Positions 1 to 15,000 are shown, counted from the stretch's first letter. The stretch: DNA of 64,000 nt from Opisthocomus hoazin (GCF_030867145.1 NC_134417.1:6363577-6427576), one strand, 5' to 3'. Notes: a model not told the origin generated them from the letters alone. Program-made: numbers and translations.

Positions 1-3000
1 TGTTAGGCTGCTGGCATGTATGGATCCATTTCTTGGGTGATCAGAAAGTTACAAAGGGCCATATAGTGATAAAGACTTGATGGACTGCATATGGAGATTT
101 TGCTGACTTACTGAAGGACTTTAATGATGATAGGCCACATTGTTTGTTTCAGTGTCAATGTGGCAAATCATACTTGGTGAAAGACTTTAGTGCACAAAGG
201 AGCCTGGTCAAAGTGGAAAAATTGCATCCCTTGAAGTATCTCTGTATGGCAGGATGCAGAAAAAGCTGAAGTAAGATTGCTTTTGATAGGTGAGCAGGTG
301 CTTCGGAAGGGGCTATATAGTTGCAGCACAGCCCTGCTAAGAAGCTCAGGCAGAGTTATGTTAACATGGCTAAACGGTTTCTGATACCAGAGCTAGTGAA
401 AGTATTTGAGTGTGGCTTTGTCATGAAGGCACACCTTTATCTTTAGCAGAGGTCTTGCTCTTCTATAAAATCACAGTGGCTGTCTTTTGTAGTGATGGAA
501 AAAGTATCCAAGATAACTGTCTGCCTGAGAAGGGGACTGTTAGCTTTAAATAACTACAGGTGTCACCTTTTCTGGCTGTGTAGGCGTATGTGTATCTAGT
601 CATAAGTCATCATGATAATGACTAGAGAGTATGCAATTTGTTTGGGTTTTGGGTGTTGTGGTTTTTTTTTTTTTTGAGTCCATAATTTCTAGATATTCTT
701 CAGAAGTTATGGTTAGTGCTGAACTTTGGTCTTCTTTAAGTAGCTGAGATTTACTATTATGTGATGATTTCATGAGAATGCAAACTAATGATCAAATGGG
801 GCAATACAGATGCTGCAACCATGAGCTGAACAAAAATATTGTTTACATTCTTTTCACATTTGCCTTTACTGCCATACACAAATAAATACTAGAGCACTGC
901 TGGAGAATTTTTTGAGAAATGCTGTGTGCCGTTCTTGAGTCTCCAGCTCTCATCCTGTTGGCCTCATCTCTTTTTATGCTTCCCACATCACCAGGGGTCA
1001 GTTGGCTTGTCACTGATTCCTGTATCCTGACAGTGCCCTCCATACGTTTAATTTTCTAGCAAAATTCCAGGTTTGAAAGGACACTGACGAAGAGTAGCCG
1101 TGTCTGCCTCAGCAAGTAATTTGGTGCAATGGAAGCAGATGAGCAGGCTGAATTAGTTGGTGCTGAGGCATCCCTGCCTTGTGATATGTAGCTCAGGGTT
1201 TACTTCAAACAAGATTGTGTCAGGTCCTCCAGCTGATGATACCTACCAGGCCTGTGGTTCAGAGATGTTTGAGCCAAGCAAATGCATGGTTAAAGGCAAC
1301 AGTAAAGGGAATTCATGTGAGAACAGCCAGTGCTGCTCCAGACTGGAACATAAACAGTCAGCGAGTGCCCTCTGACCCCTGTGTTGGAGGTTGAAATGTC
1401 TGCTCGTCTTTTCCTTGGGCCTTGCGGAAAACATCTCAAGACTGTAGCAATGTTGATTGTGGCATCCACCACAGTTAACAGTAGTTTCAGATAATGAAAT
1501 AACTGATTGATAGATTTGATTGTCCTAAGATCTCTGCATTCTTATTCAGTCTTGTAAATTTAAAAAAGAAAAAAAAAAAAACACAAAAAACCACACAAAA
1601 AAACAACAAACCAACAGAGGGGAGATGCAGTTTGTGTTTACACACTTTGTCCTGTTGTTTGCAGTAACTCGAATTTAAAGACACTTCCTGGTATTGGTAT
1701 TCAACTTTGTGTGTTCTTGTTTTTGTCCCATGGGATACTCTTCATTTCAAACTGATGCTTCTCATCTTCTTGCAATAAAAATCTTCAGCTTCCCAGTTTG
1801 TTGGTCGTTATCCCTTCCGTTTCACCTTTTATGACTGTAGACTGCTGTACTGCTTCAGCCTGCAACACTGTTGGGCCTCCTGTGAATCCAGTGACCAGAG
1901 TCTCCCAAAATTCATCTCTAGCAAGCTGCTGTTAGCTTCCTCCTTCTCTGTACACTGAGATAAACATATATAAACATCTCTGATTTATTATATAGTTTAT
2001 CACATTCCAAAGTACTAGAGACTAACTACTGTCACTTTGATGCTCTTCTAGTTTAGTGTTAATCTAAGTGGGGTTTTCTTACTGTTTTTAGTGTGTGGTG
2101 TATTATAATCTCTGAAGAGGTATGCAAGAATATTCTGCCAGTGTTGTGCCATGTACATTTATCATAGAATCATTTAGGATTTAGGACTTTATTTGAACTT
2201 AGCAAGAGTGGTGGCATTCTGGTCTTGCTAAGGTTTTCATGCATCTTTGTTGCTCATCTTTTGTTGGTCATCTTTGGGCATTCTAAGGTTAATTTTGGTA
2301 GTAAATAGATTTAGTTATCTTCAGTTTTCCTGAAGAAACCTTATTTTTCTTCAATTACAAAGAAACTTTGTTATCAGTAAGGTGTAAAAAGTTGCCATTT
2401 CATTTTAACTCAGTAATACTAGCTTTTAAGAGTCGATGAGAATTAACTTTCATTGAAGAGAAGTTTTCAAGCATTAAATTACATTATTTTGTTTTAACTT
2501 GCCTTCTGTGAAAAAGCAACGTGCTTCACATACTGAACAACTTATGATCACTATACTCATAAAGTTAAGTGTGTAATTAACTACACCCTAGAAATGTGGT
2601 GAAAAAGATTTGATACAGTGTAAAAGACTTAATCCTGCGGGCCTTTTGAACACCGTGGCTGAGCCACTAGATGCCAGTTACCTAGTGGCTGGTGGAGTAG
2701 GGCTGTATAAACCGGAGGCAAACGAGTGATGTGTCAGCGAGATGTTAACCTGAGCTGCCTTTTCTTTCCTACTAGAAAATTTCAGAGGAACTTCCAGAGC
2801 TTAAATACACATTGTCACTAAAATGCCGGTGTTTGAGGAGTGTTGCATGGTTATATGATTAGGGAGTCAGTTAAGACTGCACAAGAGATTTTTAACTGTC
2901 GTTTCCTGACTGTAATATTGAGCTTTAATCTGTATTAAGCTTCAGAGTTATCTCATTAATGTGGAGTCTGCTAGGAATAAATCACTAGAGTATAATAAAA

Positions 3001-6000
3001 ACAAAGCATGTTTGGTATGTAATTTAATTTAAGTTTTGTTCTCATGCCAAAGACTGCATTCAAGAATTGCAGGTGTTCATCTCTTCATGCATATGATGTG
3101 AGATAAGATATAATTTTAGGGGAGTACACACCAAAGTGACTTAGTTTACACTTCTTGTTTAGGGAGGAGATAGTCCTGGCACACGCAGTTCTGTGCTTAA
3201 CACTCATTAGAATTTCAGTATTTCTGAGGTTATTGTATGTTTCAAGTCTGTCTGTATGAAATGTCCTCATTTTACAAGTTGAACCTTTTTTAGCTGCTGC
3301 TTTACAGCTGGCACTGATTTTTTTTCTTTGTGCATAGCAAGCAGCAATAGTTTGGAAGCCAGTCTAGTCGTCGTACTCAAATTGTGCAACTATCTTTGCA
3401 TAAGGAGCTTCTGGATTTGCCATTCACAAAGGCAAGCCCTGCACGTGGCACCTTTGGGACAGGAATGGCTGGATGATGAAAAGATGTATGCCCTGGCCCA
3501 GGGAAGAAGTATAATTATAGCACAGATAGGATGTTTCTTGTTAGATAATTCCATGCTCTGACTTCTGTCACCTCTTACCTTCCAAGCTGAATCGTGCTTG
3601 ATTAGCAGATGTCCAGAAGGTCACAAGGTGCTGCCTCCACTTCCTTGTTTCTCTCTGCTGACTTAAAGTGCATTTCAGCAAAGCTTTTTATTAGAGTGCG
3701 TTTCAACAAAGCTGAGCAAGGAAGAACCAGCACGACATTTATAAACCATACATGATTTGGAAAATTCAAATGAGAGGAAAAGATGTTATTTTTAGTGGTG
3801 CAAGTGCTAGAGGTTATCCAGTGAGATCCAGTACTGAGTGTAAAACAAGACTTCTCTCACATATTGTCTAACCAGATTGGTGGTTATAAGGTGGTTATAT
3901 TGGTTGCTATAAGTTGTTGTAGTGATGAAAAATGTGAATGGCATCTGGCCTGTTGTATCTGAGACCCACTACCTCTGTCTTGGAAAGTTCCTGCTCTGCC
4001 AGTTGCTGAAAGCTTGGACAGAGATGCTTGCAAGGAGTGGTTGTTCTGCACTTACGCTATCCGTGTACTCTTTAAGTGCCTGGTGCTGGCCTTTATGCCG
4101 CAAAGGAGGAGGAGAGATGGGGGGAAGTTGATGTTGGAAACAGTGGATCTAAAGCCACCAGACATAGCTTTCAGAATATGCAACCAGCTCTTGAGTCTTC
4201 CCTTGTTCTTTTGTCACTTACCAAAATGACCCACCAGTATAATCTCCAAACCCACAGCATTTCTTTCCCCCACATTCTTCTCCTTCCACCCACCTCCATT
4301 CCCTCAGAAAAACCCCAGTAGCTGTGTAAGAGCAGAGTTGTGTGTGTGTGAGATGGCAGCAATTTAACTGTGCCCTGTTAGATGTTAAGTGTGAAGCCCG
4401 TTGCTTTAGAAGGAAGTTAAAAGTACTTTCAAAAGCTATACCTGCTCTACAGGTGAAAACTCATATTTGCAAATGTTCTGTGTGGAATTTCCTGCTTGCA
4501 TCCTTTCGAGGACCTTAGCTGGGTGGAGGAGAGGTAGAGCCAGGTTTTCACTAATGAAAAATATACAAAGTAAGTGTAGAAGAGTGAGATGCACTTTCTA
4601 GTTATGTATTTTTGACTTTGTTCTTTTAATCCAGTATAGATGACATTAGAACACAGGACTAAGGCAATCCAGTTGACTGAAATCACAGAAGTTTTTTTGT
4701 TCCTCTTAAACTTGTGCAGTACCTCTAGGCCTCGTCTTTAACTGATTTTGTAGAATTAGTTCTGAAAATCCACAGTTAGCTCAAAACAAGTCTTTTAAAT
4801 AAAAGCATCATGACTATATTTAAGACTCTTACCAGTTACTTAGGTGTCACCTGCCCCGCTTTCCTCTCCTGGTGACCACATGCTGGATTCTGACACTGTA
4901 ATATTAGTGGTAAGTAGTTAGTGTAAGGTCCCTTGTGAGAACAGGAGGACTATTCAATGCTTCTACATTCAATTTTTTTTCCTTTGAGTAAAATGGTTGG
5001 CTCTGCATGTCACTTGGCCATGCAGATTATTTTTGTAGGCTGAGATTCTTCACTTTGTGAAGCTAAGTGTGTGGGGTTCATGTGTCTGTCTATCACACAT
5101 TGAATAGGCTGACTATTCGTAAGTGCACTGGCTAAAATTAATTTTAAAAGTAAAAACTTTGGTTTTGGGGAAAAAAATATTGCCCAAAACAGCAAAATCT
5201 TGCATAACATCCTAATTCTGTGACTTTGCTGTTAAGTGCATTATCAGCAGAATGGTGAACACACTTATAAATAAATACTTTTTTTCTTTTTTAAAAGGAA
5301 AGGGAGTTCATATGCTAGTTCCATTCTTTCCAGGGGGTAAGAGCATTCTGCTGTTGATACAGCCCTCTTTTTTTCAACAGGTATGGCAATTCAGCGATCA
5401 GAATTACATTCTTGATCAAACTCCTACCATTAACTTGCAACCAAGCAATAAGACAATGCCAGCTTTGTGACTCAAACCAGTAAGATTTCTTCCTGCACCT
5501 TCCTGTCTTCCTCCCCAATTGCAGTCTGTATAATGAGCATCAAAAAAGGATGCCTAATTCGGCAGTTGCACACTAGTAGGATAACTCAAAACTTGGAGAG
5601 AAAGAAGAAAACACGCAGAGAGGGGGTCCTGTTGAATTGATGCAAGTCCTCTGTCAGTTATGCAACCTACTTAAATAGAAGATGATCCAGGTTTATCTTT
5701 AGAATGAACAGGTCTTTCCTCTGTTGTCAGATCAGTGTGACTGACTGCACTCTTTCCCAAACAAATACTTTATTCAGCATCCCTGCGTCCCCCGCAAGTT
5801 GCTTTTCCTGCTCTGTGCTTGGCTTGTTGAAATCCAGCAGCTCTGTTCATCGATGTGATTCTGTAATTGAAAGTGGGTCTTTCAGCCTTGCCTTCTGTTT
5901 TGTGGATGCCTTTTCACTAGCACTGTCCATCTTCCTCACTGTGAAGGGATTTTGGTGAAAAATCTGACAGTGTTAGAAGCCATCGTTGACTGGCTGGCAT

Positions 6001-6055
6001 TAGTTATGTCTGGCTCTTCAGTTTTATCTAATGAAGCTTGTCTCTCTGCTTACAG
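1..6055. other. Intronic or upstream part of UBXN7, no exon recognised
   Basis: This stretch precedes the first UBXN7 exon I can identify. I looked for the preceding UBXN7 exon, which in the family encodes a conserved segment containing LADLFRPPIDLMHKGSFE, and did not see it, so the earlier exons probably lie outside the window. The sequence is AT-rich with poly-A and poly-T tracts (for example around 1561-1610) and short reading frames that resemble nothing known. A short CR1-like terminal motif may lie at 2161-2180. The call as intron is inference from its position. Confidence 0.6.
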
Positions 6056-9000
6056 GCCAAGGAGTGTGGTCAGATGCAGAACAAATGGCTCATGATAAAC
6101 ATTCAGAATGTGCAGGATTTCGCCTGTCAGTGTCTCAACCGCGATGTCTGGAGCAACGAGGCTGTGAAGAACATAATCCGGGAACATTTCATTTTTTGGC
6201 AGGTCAGAATTTGAATGGGGCCATGCAGGTAACTTGGTGTCCTGGTAGACAGGGCAGTGAAAGAAAACAGACTTCTTTGAATAAAATAGCACTGATGCAG
6301 TTCTCTTGGTGAATTTGCAGAAAAGATGCAATAGTTCGTGGAGGTGTAGCCTGAAGAAGAGAAGCTGAGAGGGGACCTTATAAATGCCTACAAATATCTG
6401 AAGGGTGGGTGTCAGGAGGATGGGGCCAAACTCTTTTCAGTGGTGCCCAGTGACAGGACAAGGGGCAATGGGCACAAACTGAGGCACAGGAAGTTCCGTC
6501 TGAACACGAGGAAGAACTTCTTCCCTCTGAGGGTGACGGAGCCCTGGAACAGGCTGCCCCGGGAGGTTGTGGAGTCTCCTTCTCTGGAGATATTCAAGAC
6601 CCGCCTGGACAAGGTCCTGTGCAGCCTGCTGTAGGTGACGCTGCTTCGGCAGGGGGGTTGGACTGGATGACCCACAGAGGTCCCTTCCAACCCCTACTAT
6701 TCTGTGATTCTGTGATTCTGTAGTTTATGGGTGTAGATGTAGTTCATGGATGTGCATTTGAATGCATGAACTGCCTTTCGCTTATTCATTCAGAATGTTA
6801 CCTCATAGCTTCTAATACATGGACCGTTAGAGGCATAGTTTCAGCTTGTCAGAGTTACTGAGAACTGTACGTACCGGTTGTACCATATACTGTAAAACAG
6901 AGAAAGATACAGTTTGTTTGTGTTCCCTCTCCACCCAGTAATTTGCTTCCAACGTGGTGTTTTGTAGGTATACCATGACAGCGAGGAAGGACAGAGGTAC
7001 ATCCAGTTTTATAAATTAGCAGACTTCCCTTATGTCTCCATCCTGGATCCCAGAACAGGTAAGATACGTGACAGTTCGTTACCTACAGATTCTATATCCA
7101 GTGTGAAGGACTGGCAGTTGTAGGCTAGAATACCATCTTTTGCAGTATGTGTTGCATTCACCTGAAGAATCTCAGTTACATTGTTTTGCTCTCTGGGAGG
7201 CCTTGTTGTCCCTGAAGAAGTGAAGCAATATGTTTTGGAGGAACTGAGGGGATAAAACTCTCAAGGCTTGCTGAAATTTTGTGTATTTGGTTATCGTGCT
7301 TGGTATAGCTTTGCAAGTACTTTGGGAAGTGAAAATAGTACCACCTGGTGGTAACACTCTGAAATGATTATTTTTATTTAAGTGTCATTTTAAAAGCTAA
7401 TTGAAATCATGGCATGAGTAAACTACAATATTTGTAAGCATTACATCAGTCTGCTTCCTGCTCCTTGCACAGTAGCTTTGTGAGGCTCAGAGATGACTTA
7501 TTAAATTGCATCTTAATTTTGAAAGACCGTTTTGGCTTTGGGTTTTTTGTTTGGTTTTGTGTGGTTTTTTTATGTGTGTGTTTTTGTTGTTTTTTTTTCT
7601 TAACTGGAGAATCAAACTTCTACCTCCTCTTCCAGCTCTTTTGAAATTGTTTCTTTTTCTTTTGTGTCCCAACACCCCTTCTTCTTTTATCATCATATAA
7701 TGCCGCTATATTAATTGTCTGGTCTTGTGCTCCTCAGGACTGAAGCAATAGTGTCTGTAATCAGAGCTGAGATTTCTTGCTATTTGACTTAAACCACCCA
7801 AAACTTTTTTTTTTTAACAAAAAAACTTTGGTGCTGAAGTTTGGATACTCTTCTTAGCACTTTACTTATGGAAACAAATGCTGTTTGCCAAGGTGTGGAA
7901 CCAAAGCAGGCAAGAATGTAGAAATGCTTCTTCATAAACTTAGTGGTTTGGCTTTTATTCATTTCGATGCCTAATTCACCATTTTGTGCACACATTCCCA
8001 TAGAGAAAAAGAATGGAAATAAACAGAGTCTCTGTTCATGTCTGTCCATGATTGAAACCTTTTCAAAGGGGTGGAGGTAGGAAGCTTTGTAATCATCAGG
8101 TGGTAGCCTGTAGGAAGCTGCAGTTCCACAAATATGGACTCTTGCAGAGCATGTGCACAGCAGTGAATTGGTGTGTTTGACCGCTAAGCTGCAATCTTTT
8201 GCTGAGATTATGTTTCATGACATCTGTTGTTCCCTAGGCCAGAAACTGGTGGAGTGGCACCAGCTAGATGTGACTTCTTTCTTGGACCAAGTGACTGGGT
8301 TCCTGAGTGAGCACGGACAGCTGGATGGCCATTCTACTAGCCCTCCCCAAAAATGCTCTCGTTCAGTAAGTATGAGGCCCTCTGGGAGGTCTGGAGAAAC
8401 CAGAAAAAACATGCTAGCTTGTCTGTATCCAGCTGTACTGGTTTCCATGCTTAATGAGTTAGTGTGAGAGAGTGCTAAAATATGGTGCGCCAGGGAATGG
8501 CTTCTGCCACGGTAACTGTCGTTGTTGTGCAGTTTGTGCTTTCAGCATTTTTTTGGATTTGGCCGTCACAGAATTGTGCGTGTGTGGAAGGAAAATATAT
8601 CACTCCATGTGAAACTCCAAGGAGAAGTCATTAAGTAGTCATAGTGTGACTAGGCTTCCATGGTGTTTGTTCCTGACAGTTTTAGTAGCTTCTCTTTAGA
8701 AGACTGATGTCCTCTTAATTTTCGGTACATATTTAAAAGCAATTTTTGTGTATTTGTGTTATGTCTGTATTCAACAGGAGAGTCTCATTGATGCCAGTGA
8801 GGACAGCCAGTTGGAAGCTGCTATCAGAGCCTCATTACAGGAGACACATTTTGATTCCTCGCAGGCCAAGCAGGAGAGTCGATCAGATGAGGAGTCGGAG
8901 TCAGAGCTTTTTTCTGGAAGCGAAGAGTTTATTTCAGTTTGTGGATCTGAGGAGGAGGAGGAATCGGAGAATCCTGCCAAGCTGAGGAAGTCTCCGCACA

Positions 9001-12000
9001 AGGACTTGGGGTATAAAAAAGAGGAGAGCCGGAGGCCTCAGCCTGAGCCCCCTGCAAGGACTGAGTCTGGGACAACATCAAATCATAGAGTGCTGCCTTG
9101 CATTGATGCAGGGATGTTGGAGGAGTCAACTGATAATCCTGAAAGTACATTTCAGGGACTAGATGTGAATGGTAAGTTGCCATTTTTTTTATTTTTTCAG
9201 TGACCTGTGTTTCAGGGTTTTTTTTCCTGAAAATCTTTATATGTGGACAAGCATGGTTTCATCCCTTGTTTTGAAAAGCTAAATCTTTTCTTCTGTCTTA
9301 CTCGCCCTCCGTGACACCAGACGTTTGAGCGATTCATTTTGCCAGCAGCACCACTCTGGCGTAGCGATGCCACAAACTGCGGAGTGGTACTAGTGACTGA
9401 GCTCAAGTTTCTTCGTTTGAGACCTCATCTGCAAATAAATTACACATTGGTGGAATGCCAGGTGCACATGGCAGGCCTTCAGCCAGTATGGTAGAGAGAA
9501 GCAGAATAACATCAGCCCCACCTTGTGCTCAGTTAGCTTGGCTGCCTTGACGGTCTGGACTGAGTTTTAATAATGCAACTTTGGCTAATACAAACAAGTC
9601 CTTGGGGTCTCAGTTCCTCCCTGCGGTGCCTGAGCTGGGATGCAGCAGGGTGAGGTGGTCTCAGAGGCAGAGGTAGCACAGTGTGCTTTTCTCTGGGAAC
9701 GCTGAGTAGTTTCAGTCACTGCTATTGACTATTGATAAAGTCCCGAGTTTGTGTATGTTTTAAACTCGTGGTAGAAGTATATCTTCATAGACTGGAACCT
9801 TGTATTTGTCTCCAGTCCATGACCCTGCTATCCTGTGCAGTAAAGTGTGCCTCCTAAAATCTACAGAAGAGCTCAATTCAGCTGCCTTGCTATTTGTTAA
9901 CTTGTAGTAACTTCCTTTATGCTAGGACCAAAGGCACAGCTGATGCTAAGGTATCCAGATGGAAAGAGGGAACAAGTCTCACTGCCCGAACAAGCTAAAC
10001 TTCTGGTGAGTGGAGTTAATTGGAATCCTTGTTTGAGTACAGGAGAGCTGAAACTGGAGAATTTCTTTTCCTATTGAAATCAGATCTAGTGAAAGTGGTA
10101 TATCCAGGGAGCGCTTGCACTGTCATTCCGTTGTGTTTCTTCCGTGTCATTCCTCTCTTTGATCAACAGGCTCCGATGGCTCTGTTTGTTTCCACTGCTG
10201 CTTGGGTTGCGTGTGCGCTCCAGGGTCTTCCTTAGTCTCCAAACTGCTAGTTTCTGTCCTAAAATGACTCTCAATGGCTTTTGCGTTAATCATGAAATTA
10301 CCATAAAATGCTCTCAGCTCTTGTTTGTGTTTTGTATCTTCCTCCCCCCCCCCCCCCCCCCCGAAAAGTTCAGTTGTTGCCCATGGTCAGACAACAGCAA
10401 AATCAAAGGCCAGCCTCTTGGTTCTTGTTCTCCATCTCTTTCATCATACTTCCACACTCCCTTCTGGATGTGGATGACAGAGCAGACTTCGGAGGAAGTT
10501 CTCCCAAAACAAATTTGTTACAATATTATTTAATTACTGTGCTTCAGCTGTGCACCTCAACTATGCTTTGGGCTTGTTTACCTTGGAGAAGATGATGTCG
10601 ATGGCATTTCCATCAGATTTTTTCAGGTGCTTATCTGGAAACGGTGTTTCAAGAGGACACTGTGTTCCTGCTAGCTGTGACTTTTCATGACACGGTGGCC
10701 AGTTAAGCTCATTTTAATGTAATCAGTGTAGAAGTTCTGTATTGAAGTCTTAGGGAAGGCAAAAGCACGCTTCTTCAGAAGGGTCTTGGGTAGATTTAGA
10801 GGAAAAGTGTCACATCTCTTACAGAAAATGAGACTATGACCTAGTCTGCAGCACTCTAGAAATGTAGAGTGTCTCAAGCTCATATTCTCATCCTTAACTC
10901 TTTTGGTTGAAAATAAAAGGAAAAAACAAAAGTTGCTTTTGTTATACCATCATCTCTCTCAAAACCAACTGTAAGCAGTAGGTTGTGCACTGCTGAAATA
11001 TGAGGAATGGGGAACTCTGGCAGAGCATCACTCTTACTGTAGGAACCAGCTTTACTTTCACACCTTCATTCTTGTATTGTCGTAGCAATCATTGATGTAT
11101 AATCTTTTTCCAAGTACTCTTTTGTATCTTGACTGCTTTTTGAATTTATATCTCAACTGCTGTTAAACTGTGTGCGTTATTAAACATGTGTTGCATTAGG
11201 AGTATAGGTCTGACGTGTGACGGGGGGGCCCTCCCATTGAGTCATGAGGTTCAGAAAGCGCTCCCTTGCTTTCTAAACTCCTCCTCAGAGAGCAGTCCAA
11301 GTGCGGCTGGATCCAGTCTCAGTCGCAGACTTGGTCAGCAGTTTATGCCTAAAGGAGTGTGCGTGCGTAGCCACTTCTCAGAGCCCACGTTTGCCCATCA
11401 GAGCCCTCTCAAGGACTTCCACTGAGTCAGTTTTGCAAAGCTGAGCAGATAAAAGATTTATTAAGGCGACAGATACAACAAACTCGCAATTGCCATTGAT
11501 AAATTCACTTGCTGCATTTAGCACTAAATGTCTTGAGGCTAGCGAGTAATTAATTAAGCAATATTAATGATTTCCCTGGGTATCGTCCAGCATAGTCGGA
11601 GGCACGAATCTTACCAAAGAGGTGTCCCTGCTTGGGGAGGAGAGGGGTGCAGGCCTATCGACCCATCTGGTTAGTTGGAGTTCTCAGCCTGAAAACAGGA
11701 TTCTAAATGCCAGGTTTATACACTTGGTGAGGTGGGACTAAGTCAATTATTGTGTGCCGACTGGCCCTTAGCAAGGGTTACTAATTAAGGAAATTTGACA
11801 GGGCTCGACAGTTCAGCACGGGGGTGGGGAATTTGGTACAGATATAGGGGGGTCTTTCTGGTTTTGCTGAAGCAACATCAGGCTGCGAGGCCTTCACCTC
11901 ATCCCAGATGTCACTCAGTCAATTTGAGTGCTAGACCACAACCCGTTACATCTGTTTTGCAAGATAAGCACAAGTCTTGCAAGATAAACAAGTCAAGCTG

Positions 12001-15000
12001 CAAGCTAAGCACGTTGCTCAAGTCAAGCCCCGCTACTCCCTGCTGACTTAAAGTGATTTCTGTATTGGGCACTAAGAAGTCTGGACAAGTCAGTGTCCCA
12101 CAGCATGTGGCACTTTTGAATACTTAATTAATTTATTTAGGTGCTACATAGGTCTAATACTGATACATTCCTGATAATCCTGACTTCTGGTTTGACTCCT
12201 TTTATGGACTGCAGTAGTTAAAGGAAGTTGATCTCGGCATGTGATTTCCTTAGCTGCCGCCTGCTCTACAGTCAGCAGAGGAATTTAGGTGAGTCAAGGT
12301 TTGTGGGTAAAGAGATCTTTCTATTGCAGAGATGAGCAGGCAGCTTTTGTGCTCATGTCATGTGATCTTTTAAAGCCGTTTCAGTCAGATCAAGATTGAG
12401 TCTCAGATGTTTCTGAGCATCATTTCCATGCTGATTTTTTTCAGCCCTTAGTTGCTTCCATTTTAAAGCTGTCCGGAACTATAAAAAGAAGTTTTAACTG
12501 ATGAGACGATGTTGCTCTCCCCCCAACACTGGCTGTTTTTTAAAACTTTTTTTTTTTAATCATTGCGTTGTTATCAATCAAGAGTAGCTTCTTTACACAC
12601 CATGATCTTCAGGATGTGCTTATGCTTCCAATATTACCGTAATTTAGCTTTTCCACCTAGGCAAAAGAGAAAAGGCAACACTGCCTTTTTATAAAAGCGA
12701 TTGCTCTTTGTGTGCAATTGAGTGGCTGACTTCACTCTGTTCAGCAGCTCAGCCCTTCGCCTGCATTGCTGACTGGCTGCCTGAATAACTTTTGTTGTCT
12801 GTCAAGTGTTGTAAGGTGTGCAGGATAGGCTGGCCTTTAAATGGGGCAGGGGGGAGATGTGGGCAGTAAACATAACTGGATTTTTAAATATGGTGGTTTG
12901 TAAAGAAATTTTGATCATCCTTGGTCCTTGAAAAGGAAGTCAAACCCACTTACTTGCATTCCTTATCAGACATAGGCATTGTAATCTGCAAAGCCTGTTG
13001 GAGAACAGTCCCGGTAAAAGAGGAGATTGGAGTGACACTCTCCTCCTGTCACAGGTTTGTGTGTAGATTTTGATGAATTCAGAAGAACACTCCGTGTATG
13101 TGCTTCCCTGGCTGTTCTGCAGTCATCAAATCTTGGAAAAGTCCACGTTGAAAAGAATCCCTGGAGATCATCTGGTCTAGCCCCCTGTTGAAAGCAGGGC
13201 TGTAGACGAGGTTGTCTAGGGCCCTCAAACTGACTCTAGAGTACTTCCACCAAGGGACATTCCACCACTTCTCTGGGCAACTTACTTTGAAGTTTGATTT
13301 CTCTTGCTGTAGAGAATTCCTTCCTTATATCCAGGTGAAACTTCCACTGGAGCATCTTATGTGTGTTGTCTCTTGTCACTGTGCATCTCTGTGAAAGAAA
13401 TGCCTTTATCTTCTCTATACTGGAATACTGTGATGATATTTCCACCAAGCCTTTTGCTTTCTAGGCTGAAGAAACTGAAGTCCTTCAGCCTTTCTTCATG
13501 TACCGAGGCGGGTCCTATACTCCAGTCATTTTGATGGCCCTCCGCTGCATCCTCTCCGTTTTTTCCTTCTCCCTCTTGAATGTGAAGAGACCGAAACAGA
13601 ACACAGTATTCCAAGCGTGGTGCAGCAGAGTGGTGTAATCGCATCCCTTGATCTGCTGTCAATACTCTTGTTGATGCAGCCCAGGTTTGCTGTCACTGCT
13701 GCAAGGGTGCACCACAGACATGTGTTGAGCTTTCCTGATGAGTCTTGACAATCTCTGCGTGACATCCAGGATCTTGGCTCTGGGCAAGGAGCAGGCTTCC
13801 AAGACTCAGGTCAGCAGTTGGGTGCCTCAGTCCGCCGCAGAAGGACTCCCCTCCACCAGCATGCACTGCTTCTCCCTGCTGAGTAGGACCAGTGGGTCCA
13901 GTTGTGTTTTCTGGTGGAACTTGTTTGTCCTCCCCATTTATTACCAAGACTTTATACAGTTCTTTCAACTGATGTTCCCCCTACCCCCAAGTAATGGGAG
14001 AGCTGCTGTTTCACTGCCACAGGTCTTCAGGGTGCCTTGTCTTGCAAGTTGCTGTCCTTCCTGTGTTTGAGTCTTGCTTCTGGTCATCCCATTCTGTCTG
14101 CACTGTGAGGCCTCAGTTCTTGCCCTTGCAATGTTGCTGCCGGCATCCTACTGCTTTCCTGCTCATCTTCCCTGATGCAGCGGAACATCCTGACCTCTTC
14201 CTGCAGCTCCTTAACCTCGTGCTCCATCTGCAGTGATGCCCCTGAAACATTAGGGAGAGTGCTGCAGGCTGTTATTGGAGACTGCATCCTGTGTCAGTTC
14301 AGCACCGTGTGACCGACAGCTTTCCTGCTGGCACACAAACACGAAAATGAACAGCCACCCAAGGGATCTCCTGAGCCCCTTGCCCGTGAGCTGCAGCAGT
14401 AACTGCCAAGTGCTTGTTAGTGACCATGTTTTTCTGTGTGCTGGGTTGCTGTCATCCCAAAGCGGCAGCGAAATAGCGAGGGGAAGCTAGTGGAATAATT
14501 AGTACTAGTAGAAGCTTAATACTGCTAGCTTACTCCTTCCATTTAGTTTACTGCCATAAGTTGCCCACCAAAACTATGTGAACAGTATTGTTGGGACCCC
14601 CTTACTTTTTCATACTCTCCGTTTTACTACATACTGTCTTTTTTCCCCTCTTTAAAAATCTGTGACTTTTTATTCTGCTCTACTGTTCTGTCAATCTCCA
14701 TTTTGCTATCCCTGTTTATTTGTACTTTACGTTCTCATCTGCTGTGTTTTCTGGTGAACTTGGGAAATGTCTCTCACTGTGGTGTGGACATCAGCTCTTC
14801 TTGATATATCTGCTTGTTGAGATGTGAGGCTGATACCGCTTCATCCCGGTGCCCTCTGTATTCTGCCCCAATTGCTATGGTAGGCAGAGAAGGCAATGAA
14901 TTGAAAAGAGCTTTAAAAAACAAAACAAAACAAAACCAAAACCTTATGCTTCTTGGAGGCAGGAAAAAAATTAATTTTTTAGTAAAAATACTGCATTTCT

